Source: a bacterium
GTDB lineage: Bacteria; SZUA-182; DTGQ01
NCBI GenBank assembly: GCA_023512255.1
Contig: JAILZY010000142.1
Coordinates: 1-6,351, forward strand
Length of the DNA: 6,351 bases
Direction of reading: 5' to 3'
Under the pieces are notes generated by a model. It did not search any database, was not told the DNA's origin, and saw only the letters and a list, made by a program, of their open reading frames with translations. The first letter of the stretch is position 1. Each line of letters starts with the position of its first letter. A program made the translations under genes and the position numbers. Positions 1 to 5,043 of the stretch are shown here, piece after piece.

Positions 1-33
1 TTGACATCCTTAGAAAGTTACCTCTAATAGCAA

Positions 34-55
34 ATCCAGTAAAATCAAGGCCTTG
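34..55. repeat. Fragment similar to the centre of the element at 4827-4921
   Basis: Twenty of 22 bases match 4850-4871. The segment ends in the perfect 10-bp palindrome CAAGGCCTTG (46-55; second copy 4862-4871). In the downstream copy this sequence is the central part of a longer inverted-repeat element. Here the outer CCGTCATT arms are not recognisable, so it may be a half-eroded copy. A shorter match, TTCAAGGCCT, occurs near 3667. Confidence 0.55.
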
Positions 56-77
56 GAGAAAAAGTGCAAAAGCATAG

Positions 78-158
78 AAAGTAAAAGATGAGAAAATAAG
101 AATAAAGGGGTGGATAATTATTCCAGGTGGTTGAAAAAATAGATAGCGGGTGAGAAAA
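78..158. repeat. 81-bp direct repeat, copy 1
   Basis: Bases 78-158 are identical to 199-279 except for one position (G148 versus A269), giving a 121-bp period. Inside each copy lies a near-palindrome, TGGATAATTATTCCA (111-125 here), and each copy begins and ends near the word TGAGAAAA. There is no coding potential. The near-identity points to a recent duplication or active homogenisation. Confidence 0.85.
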
Positions 159-198
159 TAAGATATTTCCCAAGTCGGGGAAAAATAAGAAAAGTGAA

Positions 199-279
199 AA
201 AGTAAAAGATGAGAAAATAAGAATAAAGGGGTGGATAATTATTCCAGGTGGTTGAAAAAATAGATAGCAGGTGAGAAAA
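199..279. repeat. 81-bp direct repeat, copy 2
   Basis: Second copy of the 78-158 repeat with one mismatch. The near-palindrome is at 232-246. Further TGAGAAAATAAG words lie outside and at the edges of the repeats (89-100, 151-162, 210-221, 294-305, with a variant at 272-283), spaced roughly 60 bp apart except for the last. Confidence 0.85.
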
Positions 280-397
280 AAACAGATAACAGATGAGAAA
301 ATAAGAAGGGAGAAAAGAGATTAGCGTGGTTTTTTCTTCTCTATTTTTTATTTTGTGTTAAGAACAGAGGGGGCTGGTTGGTCTTCTGCCCTTCAAT

Positions 398-471
398 AAT
401 GTTGCCTCCCATCAATGTTGCACCATTATTACAATTATCAGAAATGTTGCACCATCATCACAATTTTTTAG
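398..471. repeat. 29-bp repeats with the AATGTTGCACCAT core
   Basis: AATGTTGCACCAT starts at 414 and again at 443, and in both copies similar sequence runs on to CAATT, so the unit is 29 bp. A third, partial match (AATGTTGC) starts at 398. The array lies just beyond the 3' end of the 86-aa gene on the minus strand. It could be a protein-binding array or the terminal repeats of a lost insertion sequence. No transposase gene is visible. Confidence 0.6.
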
Positions 472-492
472 ATAGGCTATGATTCCCTTCCC

Positions 493-753
493 CTACACCT
501 CACGGCCAAAATTGACGAATACTACATTACCCTCATCCTGCCGGATGATATCCTGCTCAAGCTCTGCTTTCCATCGGTTAGCCAGATGAAAGAGCTGGTC
601 AAGGTCCTGAACCGGAGTATCCAAAGTAGCCGTGCCAATGCCAAATTCCTGGATGGCGGCCAAAAGTTTGATCTTCTCATCCCTCGACAGCCTGCTGCTG
701 CCAGCCTGAGCCCTTATTCTCTTCCCATGCCGTAGACAATCTTTCCCAACCAT
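493..753 (-). CDS. Small hypothetical protein, 86 aa
   Basis: I do not recognise this protein. Its start is supported by GGAGG (764-768 on the minus strand) about 10 nt before the ATG at 753. The first 20 residues are basic (K4, R8, K11, R12, R14, R21), followed by a predicted helical, charged middle (SRDEKIKLLAAIQEFGIG, about 23-40). Next comes a segment rich in L, D and aromatic residues (DLDQLFHLANRWKAELEQDI, about 50-69). The tail looks like a beta strand (NVVFVNFGREV). No cysteine pair, signal peptide or membrane segment is evident. It is transcribed divergently from the copper ATPase gene and stands alone, with a repeat array beyond its stop. A small DNA-binding or antitoxin-like protein is possible but not shown. 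It could also be a remnant of a longer gene. Confidence 0.5.
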   Translation of the reverse strand: MVGKDCLRHGKRIRAQAGSSRLSRDEKIKLLAAIQEFGIGTATLDTPVQDLDQLFHLANRWKAELEQDIIRQDEGNVVFVNFGREV

Positions 754-927
754 ACCTAACCATCCTCCCTACTTGGGGCTATGAATTACAAGACCTTCTT
801 TGTTGACTTTAAGCTCCTGGTTAATTAAAAAATTCTCCCCTTATCATTTCTTTCGGTCAGTTTTCCCTATTTCTTCGGCATTTTGGTAAAAAAATCATGA
901 GTGTGAGTTGCTGAAGTAGTAATTTTT

Positions 928-950
928 AGAGAATAACACGTAGATTCTCT
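928..950. repeat. Small inverted repeat, 7-bp arms
   Basis: AGAGAAT (928-934) and ATTCTCT (944-950) are exact reverse complements separated by 9 bases. No T-run follows on either strand, so it is not a classical terminator. It lies between two divergent genes and could be an operator or merely a chance dyad. Confidence 0.3.
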
Positions 951-1072
951 CCATCGGCGGGATGGACGAAATGGTCAGTAAAAAGTGCCGGTAAGCGAAC
1001 CTGAGAACGGCAACGAATCTGAGAATAAGTTATAGAAAATAAGTTGTAAATTTTGATAATAATTTATAAATA

Positions 1073-1101
1073 TTGACAAAAAATGCCGACTGGGATATTC
1101 T
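1073..1101 (+). promoter_or_regulatory. Predicted sigma70 promoter for the Cu+ ATPase gene
   Basis: A perfect -35 TTGACA (1073-1078) is followed after exactly 17 bp by TATTCT (1096-1101), a 4/6 match to the -10 consensus. The preceding 35 bp are very AT-rich and may act as an UP element. The 17-bp spacing is that of an ordinary promoter. MerR/CueR-controlled promoters usually have 19-20 bp, so copper control by that mechanism is not supported here. The expected leader is about 30 nt. Confidence 0.6.
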
Positions 1102-1137
1102 CTCAAAAGAAAATTTAATGGGAGAGCACAGATCCTT

Positions 1138-3462
1138 ATGACTACCCAAAGCGTAAGCAAGGTAAGCATTCCGATCGCCGGAATGCACTGTATCAATTGT
1201 GCCCTGAATGTTGAAAAGAGGCTCAGGAGGCTCCCTGGTGTGCTTCATGCCTCGGTCAATTTTGCGGCTGAGCAGGCACAGGTCGAATATCTACCGGATC
1301 AGGCTACGGTGGAAGGAATAGCTAAGGCTATCGAAGAGGCCGGATATCGGCCTCTTGTGGCCGCCGCTGGCACTAGTGAAGAGGAGGCAGATAATGCTGA
1401 GCAAGCGGCCCGCAAGGCCGAGATAAGAGATCAAAGCCGCAAGTTTCTCGTTGGCCTGATTTTTACCCTCCCCTTGTTCATCCTCAGCATGGCCAGGGAC
1501 TTTGGCCTTCTTCCAGCGGTCTTGAGCCATGCCCCTTACATCAACTGGCTGCTTTGGCTTTTGGCTACACCGGTCCAGTTTTACCCTGGCTGGGATTATT
1601 ATCGTGGCGGATGGAAAAGCCTTCAAAGTGCAAGCGCCAATATGGATGTGCTGGTTGCTCTAGGCTCTTCGGCAGCCTATTTCTACTCCGTGTTTCTGCT
1701 ACTTTTTCCTAGGCTTGGCCAGCATACCTATTTTGAGACCTCAGCCATGATCATTACCCTGATTAAGCTTGGCAAGATGCTAGAGACGCGGGCCAAGGGC
1801 AGGACTAGTGAGGCTATACGGCGGCTGATTGGGCTTCGGCCCAAAACCGCCGCGATTATCATCGACGGGAAGGAAAGGGAGGTTCCACTCTCTCAGGTTA
1901 AAGTGGATGATATAGTAATTGTTCGGCCTGGGGAGAGTATACCGGTTGATGGGCTCGTTGTGGCTGGAGAGTCGGCGGTTGATGAATCTATGCTGAGCGG
2001 AGAGCCGCTGCCAGTTGACAAGCGGCCTGGCGATACGGTTATCGGTGCCACCATAAACCAGACCGGAAGGCTCAAGATTCAGGCCACCAGGGTCGGCCAG
2101 GACACTGCCCTAGCCAGGATCATCCGGCTGGTTCGGCAGGCTCAAGGCAGCCGGGCTCCCATCCAGAATCTGGCTGATCGGATCGCGGCTATCTTTGTGC
2201 CGGCAACTGTTGGGATTGCCGCTCTGACCTTCATCCTTTGGTTTGTTATCGGCGGCTCATTTGCCCAGGCCATGATCCGCATGGTAGCGGTGCTGGTTAT
2301 TGCCTGCCCGTGCGCTCTGGGATTGGCCACACCAACGGCTATCATGGCCGGGGTGGGCAAGGGGGCCAGTCTTGGAATCCTGTTCAGAAATAGTGAGGCC
2401 CTGCAGATGGCCAGCCAGCTGGATACCATTGTCCTTGACAAAACAGGCACAATCAGCCAGGGGCGGCCCGCTGTGGTCAGGATCATCATCCTTGCTGATC
2501 TCGCCGATGATCCGAAAGCTGCAACAAGGTTAGGAGAAGCAGAGCTTTTGCAGCTAGCTGCCTCTGCCGAGCAGGGATCCGAGCACCCTGTGGCCAGGGC
2601 CATTCTCAAAGAGGCTGAGGGGAGAGGAATCAGGCTCATTGAGCCAGAGGGCTTTCAGGCCCTTGGAGGCTCTGGGGTTTCTGCCACCGTAGGGGGCAGG
2701 CTGGTGCGGGTGGGAAAGCCTGCCTGGCTTGAAGAGCTTGGAATCTGGCTCGATGAAGAAGCTAAAAGCCGTATTCTGGCCATGAGCCTTGAGGGGCAGA
2801 CAGTCATGATGGTTGCAGTTGAAAATCGGGCTTTGGGGTTGATCGGCGTGGCCGATTCGATCAAACCAGAGTCAGCCGCAGCTATTGAGGAGCTTAACCA
2901 GCAGGGGATCAGGGTGATTATGCTAACTGGCGACAGCCTCCAGGCAGCCAGGGCTGTCGCCTCCAGGGTAGGGATCGATGATATTAATGTTATGGCTGAG
3001 GTCAGGCCAGAGGAGAAGCTAGCTAGGATCAGGGAACTTCAGGCCGCAGGGCATTTGGTCGGCATGGTGGGCGATGGCATAAACGATGCTCCGGCTTTGG
3101 CTCAAGCTGATGTGGGCTTTGCCATTGGTAGCGGGGTGGATATAGCCATTGAAGCTGCCGATATTACCCTGGTGAGCGGCAGCCTGACCGCAGTCCCCAA
3201 GGCTATTGAGCTCAGCAGGGCCACGATGAGAACCATAAGGCAAAATCTCTTCTGGGCCTTTTTTTATAACCTTACCCTGATCCCGACAGCCGCAGGAGCC
3301 TTAGGGGGCGTTAGGTCTCTGCCAGAATTTTTGCGCCACCTCCACCCTGCTTTGGCTGCCCTGGCTATGTCGATAAGCAGCCTCACTGTGGTCTCAAACA
3401 GCCTTCTTCTCTCACGCAAGACTCTTGAGTCGACCTCAAAGCTCATGCCGAGAAGCTCCTAG
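1138..3462 (+). CDS. copA: Cu+-exporting P1B-type ATPase (CopA-like)
   Basis: This inner-membrane pump uses ATP to move Cu+ out of the cytoplasm. The 774 residues contain one N-terminal heavy-metal-associated domain (about 8-72) with the metal site GMHCINC (C18, C21). A charged linker (79-100) leads to eight predicted membrane helices, near 103-119, 134-150, 170-190, 198-213, 350-373, 378-400, 701-720 and 736-757. Helix 6 carries CPC (390-392), helix 7 Y710-N711 and helix 8 M744 with S747-S748; together these define the Cu+ subgroup P1B-1. The actuator loop has SGE (287-289), the phosphorylation site is D434 in DKTGT, the nucleotide domain has H483 in SEHP, and the hinge has TGD (597-599) and GDGIND (645-650). 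All key residues are present. The ATG at 1138 follows GGGAGAG (1120-1126) with a slightly long spacer; an earlier ATG at 1118 runs into a stop. No copper chaperone or regulator gene adjoins it. Silver is a possible second substrate. Confidence 0.95.
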   Translation: MTTQSVSKVSIPIAGMHCINCALNVEKRLRRLPGVLHASVNFAAEQAQVEYLPDQATVEGIAKAIEEAGYRPLVAAAGTSEEEADNAEQAARKAEIRDQSRKFLVGLIFTLPLFILSMARDFGLLPAVLSHAPYINWLLWLLATPVQFYPGWDYYRGGWKSLQSASANMDVLVALGSSAAYFYSVFLLLFPRLGQHTYFETSAMIITLIKLGKMLETRAKGRTSEAIRRLIGLRPKTAAIIIDGKEREVPLSQVKVDDIVIVRPGESIPVDGLVVAGESAVDESMLSGEPLPVDKRPGDTVIGATINQTGRLKIQATRVGQDTALARIIRLVRQAQGSRAPIQNLADRIAAIFVPATVGIAALTFILWFVIGGSFAQAMIRMVAVLVIACPCALGLATPTAIMAGVGKGASLGILFRNSEALQMASQLDTIVLDKTGTISQGRPAVVRIIILADLADDPKAATRLGEAELLQLAASAEQGSEHPVARAILKEAEGRGIRLIEPEGFQALGGSGVSATVGGRLVRVGKPAWLEELGIWLDEEAKSRILAMSLEGQTVMMVAVENRALGLIGVADSIKPESAAAIEELNQQGIRVIMLTGDSLQAARAVASRVGIDDINVMAEVRPEEKLARIRELQAAGHLVGMVGDGINDAPALAQADVGFAIGSGVDIAIEAADITLVSGSLTAVPKAIELSRATMRTIRQNLFWAFFYNLTLIPTAAGALGGVRSLPEFLRHLHPALAALAMSISSLTVVSNSLLLSRKTLESTSKLMPRSS

Positions 3463-3463
3463 C

Positions 3464-3505
3464 CTGCTTTCTCCTCTCTCGAAAGCCCCCGGGTAAGGAG
3501 AGCAG
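3464..3505 (+). terminator. Possible hairpin after the ATPase gene
   Basis: CTGCT plus CTCC (3464-3474, with a TT bulge) can pair with GGAGAGCAG (3497-3505), giving nine base pairs directly after the ATPase stop codon. The loop is 22 nt and contains CCCGGG. There is no following U-run, so intrinsic termination is doubtful. It may instead be a processing or 3'-end-stabilising structure. Confidence 0.25.
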
Positions 3506-3507
3506 TC
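3483..3507. repeat. 25-bp direct repeat, copy 1
   Basis: Bases 3483-3507 match 3544-3568 at 24 of 25 positions (C3490 versus T3551), an offset of 61 bp. The shared words are AAGCCCC and GGGTAAGGAGAGCAGTC. The sequences between and after the copies are not similar, so only the 25-bp core is duplicated. Confidence 0.75.
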
Positions 3508-3543
3508 TGGTTCAGGTTACGTACCGGCCACTCTAGCCACCGC

Positions 3544-3568
3544 AAGCCCCTGGGTAAGGAGAGCAGTC
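3544..3568. repeat. 25-bp direct repeat, copy 2
   Basis: Second copy of the repeat at 3483-3507, with one mismatch. It runs directly into a small GC-rich hairpin (TCGGC 3567-3571, GCCGA 3576-3580, AAAA loop) that the first copy lacks. Confidence 0.75.
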
Positions 3569-3646
3569 GGCAAAAGCCGATCAGTAAGCAGCAGTGGAAG
3601 AAAGGGGAGAAAGAAGAGAGTGAAGGGTTGAAAGTCAGCCATATTT

Positions 3647-3666
3647 GAGCACAGATGAGCACAGAT
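3647..3666. repeat. Perfect 10-bp tandem repeat GAGCACAGAT x2
   Basis: GAGCACAGAT occurs twice without interruption at 3647-3656 and 3657-3666. Short CACAGAT-type tandem repeats are common in the intergenic DNA of several bacterial groups. No function can be assigned. Confidence 0.6.
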
Positions 3667-3704
3667 TCAAGGCCTAATCGCATAGAATTAAAAACAGCAA
3701 CCTT

Positions 3705-3814
3705 AGTGGTTCTTTCGCTAACAAAGTGCGCAATTTGGGCGGCCCCAATATCCGCCCCTACAATTGTAATTGATCCGCTCGTACTTGTGTTACGCACTTA
3801 GCGAACAGACCACT
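3705..3814 (+). mobile_element. MITE-like inverted-repeat element, copy 1 (about 110 bp)
   Basis: The ends are imperfect inverted repeats. AGTGGT (3705-3710) pairs with ACCACT (3809-3814), TTCGCTAA (3714-3721) with TTAGCGAA (3798-3805), and AAGTGCG (3724-3730) with CGCACTT (3793-3799). The interior has a GGGCGG/CCGCCC hairpin (3737-3742, 3752-3757). It shares TCGCTAACAAA, CCTACAATTG and the 18-mer ACTTGTGTTACGCACTTA with the element at 4670-4798, in the same order and orientation. It is too short to encode a transposase. I see no clear target-site duplication, so the exact ends are uncertain. It lies immediately upstream of the methyltransferase ribosome binding site. Confidence 0.65.
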
Positions 3815-3824
3815 TGGACCTTGA

Positions 3825-3831
3825 AGGGGAG
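3825..3831 (+). promoter_or_regulatory. Shine-Dalgarno deciding the methyltransferase start
   Basis: AGGGGAG ends 7 nt before the GTG at 3839. This is the best-placed ribosome binding site in the region and supports the GTG. The in-frame TTG at 3770 lies inside the repeat element and has no such site. Confidence 0.75.
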
Positions 3832-3838
3832 AAAAACA

Positions 3839-4564
3839 GTGGATCCAAGATCGTGGATTCCTTATGGCCGGGCCCTAGTCGATTATTGGAGCGGCAAGTC
3901 TTCGGCCACTGTTATTGTCCATGAGAGCAACGGGAGAAAGCAGAAGATGCCTATGGGCATGTTTTTCCGAGGGCCGGCTGAATTTCCGACCATTGAGCAA
4001 ACCGCCCTGAGCCTTTGCCGTGGCCGCATTCTAGATATTGGCGCCGGGGCCGGCTGTCACAGCCTTGCCCTACAGGAGCGGGGATTTTCGGTCTGTGCGG
4101 TGGATATTTCGGAGGAGGCAGTAGAGGTCATGAGACAGCGAGGCGTAAGAGAGGTTTACTGTGCTGATATTTTTAACTTCAAAGCAGAGCCGTTCGATAC
4201 GCTTCTGATGATGATGAACGGCATAGGGGTAGTTGAAAGTCTGGCTGATCTTGATCGCTTTCTGGAGACTGTCCGCTGTCTGGTCAAACCTGATGGGCAG
4301 ATACTGCTCGATTCTTCCGATGTGAGAAAGGACACGAAAGGATACCCCACCAAGCTAGCTCCCAAGATCGACAGCCGCTCAGGCCGATACATCGGGCAGG
4401 TTTGGTTCCAACTGGAATATCGAGGCAAGAGAGGGCTTCCCTTCTGGTGGCTGTTTGTGGATTCTGAAACGCTCACCGAGCGGGCTGAAAAATCAGGCTG
4501 GCTCTGCCAGGTTATCTACCAGGAATGGGGCAGACATTACCTGGCTAGACTGATTCCCACTTGA
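3839..4564 (+). CDS. Class I SAM-dependent methyltransferase, 241 aa
   Basis: This is a cytoplasmic enzyme expected to transfer a methyl group from S-adenosylmethionine; the substrate is unknown. The Rossmann-fold motif I is ILDIGAGAGC (64-73). An acidic residue at the end of strand 2 is D89 (AVDIS), D110 falls at the motif II position, and PDGQILLDSSD (151-161) is the post-motif III segment. The C-terminal part, with QLEYRGKRGLPFWWLFVD (191-208) and a final YLARL, resembles an uncharacterised methyltransferase family as I remember it. That family typically begins MDP, then G.A..DY..G, which fits the GTG start chosen here (MDPRSWIPYGRALVDYWSG). The frame extends upstream to a TTG at 3770, but those 23 codons come from the repeat element. 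The gene is framed by two related elements, with no partner gene and no obvious promoter of its own. Read-through from the ATPase gene is possible. Confidence 0.85.
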   Translation: MDPRSWIPYGRALVDYWSGKSSATVIVHESNGRKQKMPMGMFFRGPAEFPTIEQTALSLCRGRILDIGAGAGCHSLALQERGFSVCAVDISEEAVEVMRQRGVREVYCADIFNFKAEPFDTLLMMMNGIGVVESLADLDRFLETVRCLVKPDGQILLDSSDVRKDTKGYPTKLAPKIDSRSGRYIGQVWFQLEYRGKRGLPFWWLFVDSETLTERAEKSGWLCQVIYQEWGRHYLARLIPT

Positions 4565-4669
4565 GGATCCGGGCTGATTCCCCGCTGAAAGATAAAAGGG
4601 GGATAGCCTTAGTCTCCCTCTTGCCCCTAACCATAGCTCCATGTTTACAAAGAAAAATACTCCCGCCTG

Positions 4670-4798
4670 ACTGGTCCTCTCGCTAACAAAATGCACAAGC
4701 TGCATCGGCACAAGGTCCGCGCCTACAATTGATAGCGTAATTTATCCGCTAATTTATCCGCTGTGCACTTGTGTTACGCACTTAACAAAAGAACCACT
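4670..4798 (+). mobile_element. MITE-like inverted-repeat element, copy 2 (about 129 bp)
   Basis: This is a relative of the element at 3705-3814 in the same orientation. Shared blocks are TCGCTAACAAA (4680-4690), CCTACAATTG (4722-4731) and ACTTGTGTTACGCACTTA (4767-4784). The outer ends are ACTGGT (4670-4675) and ACCACT (4793-4798). The extra length comes partly from a perfect 12-bp tandem duplication, TAATTTATCCGC (4738-4749, 4750-4761). The GC-rich hairpin of copy 1 is degenerate here. There is no coding capacity. Confidence 0.65.
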
Positions 4799-4826
4799 AA
4801 CACATTTACATTTTAAAAGATTACAA

Positions 4827-4921
4827 CCGTCATTCCCACAAAAGCTAACATCCAATAATATCAAGGCCTTGTGATTCTGCGGTCTGCCTTGGGGATTCTG
4901 CGCTTTGCACAAAAATGACGG
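4827..4921. mobile_element. Degenerate CCGTCATTCCC-type palindromic element (about 95 bp)
   Basis: The ends CCGTCATT (4827-4834) and AATGACGG (4914-4921) are exact inverted repeats. Further in, the arms can still be aligned: ACAAAAGC (4838-4845) with the complement of GCTTTGCAC near 4903. The pattern matches the widespread intergenic repeat CCGTCATTCCCGCGAAAGCGGGAATCC, here decayed. The centre has the palindrome CAAGGCCTTG (4862-4871). The right arm contains a 20/21-bp near-tandem duplication around GATTCTGCG (4873-4881, 4894-4902). Confidence 0.6.
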
Positions 4922-4952
4922 CAATACTGCAACAGTAGATTTAAAAATAATA

Positions 4953-4976
4953 AAGATCTTATCTAAAAAAGATCTT
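4953..4976 (-). terminator. Possible AT-rich terminator of the protease gene
   Basis: Two AAGATCTT octamers (4969-4976 and 4953-4960) separated by 8 bases can form an 8-bp stem. Read on the minus strand, TATTATTTTT follows. The position, about 45-70 bp past the protease stop, is right for an intrinsic terminator. The stem is AT-rich and so weak, and each octamer is itself a palindrome. Confidence 0.35.
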
Positions 4977-5009
4977 GTTTTGAATGATCTTCACCGCTTA
5001 TGCTTTTTA

Positions 5010-5043
5010 AGCGCTTATCTTTTAAAGATCTTTAGCGCTTATC
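5010..5043. repeat. Direct repeat AGCGCTTATC flanking a 12-bp palindrome
   Basis: AGCGCTTATC occurs at 5010-5019 and 5034-5043, and the perfect palindrome TAAAGATCTTTA (5023-5034) lies between them. A second palindrome, TAAGCGCTTA, spans 5008-5017. The block overlaps the last seven codons of the protease gene, so its final residues (ISAKDL) are encoded by repeat sequence. Confidence 0.55.

Larger units (their letters stand above)
1..492. other. Repeat-rich non-coding spacer
   Basis: No open reading frame with a credible start and ribosome binding site is visible here on either strand. From about 55 to 320 the plus strand is strongly purine-rich and dominated by the words TGAGAAAATAAG and GTAAAAGATGAG. 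After 330 it turns T- and C-rich. The stretch contains a palindromic fragment at 34-55, a two-copy 81-bp repeat and a 29-bp repeat array near 398-471. It looks like decayed or expanded intergenic sequence rather than a gene. Confidence 0.6.
754..1137. other. Divergent intergenic region upstream of the copper ATPase gene
   Basis: This 384-bp stretch separates the minus-strand 86-aa gene from the plus-strand ATPase gene. It holds the Shine-Dalgarno of the small gene (764-768), a possible frameshifted mini-ORF on the minus strand (847-769), a 7-bp inverted repeat (928-950), and two near-repeats of GAGAATAAGTTA and GAAAATAAGTTG (1021-1046). An AT-rich tract (about 1035-1072) precedes a sigma70-type promoter. 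I find no clear CueR, CsoR or CopY operator. Confidence 0.5.
3463..3838. other. Intergenic region with direct repeats and a MITE-like element
   Basis: No gene is visible between the ATPase stop and the methyltransferase start. In order it holds a bulged hairpin (3464-3505), a 25-bp direct repeat in two copies, a TCGGC-AAAA-GCCGA hairpin (3567-3580), and a purine-rich tract (3595-3630). These are followed by a perfect 10-bp tandem repeat, an inverted-repeat element (3705-3814) and the methyltransferase Shine-Dalgarno sequence. Confidence 0.6.
4565..5021. other. Convergent intergenic region with two inverted-repeat elements
   Basis: This 457-bp spacer separates the convergent methyltransferase and protease genes. 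It holds a 9-bp direct repeat CTGATTCCC (4550-4558, 4574-4582) bridging the methyltransferase stop, a MITE-like element (4670-4798), a second unrelated element (4827-4921) and a cluster of AAGATCTT and AGCGCT palindromes (4953-5043). I see no credible gene. An open frame running from about 4905 into the protease region on the plus strand lacks a ribosome binding site and is mostly antisense to the protease. Confidence 0.6.

Noticed and set aside
78-305. CRISPR array
   Set aside because: Only two long near-identical copies with one spacer-like gap, low-complexity sequence and no cas genes. The 29-bp repeats at 398-471 have no spacers between them.
310-350. Intrinsic terminator on the plus strand
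   Set aside because: GAGAA (310-314) and TTCTC (337-341) can pair and T-rich sequence follows, but the stem is only 5 bp with poor inner pairing, and no upstream gene needs it.
975-3446. Several long frames on the minus strand and in other plus frames across the ATPase gene
   Set aside because: They overlap a complete P1B ATPase with every catalytic motif and show no recognisable domains of their own.
4602-4628. Terminator after the methyltransferase gene
   Set aside because: GGGGGA and TCTCCC could pair only with a mismatch, and no T-run follows.
3459-4711. Minus-strand frames at 3459-3797 and 4493-4711 that both encode HFVSERT
   Set aside because: The shared peptide comes from the two related inverted-repeat elements read on the minus strand, not from homologous genes. 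Neither frame has a plausible ribosome binding site.
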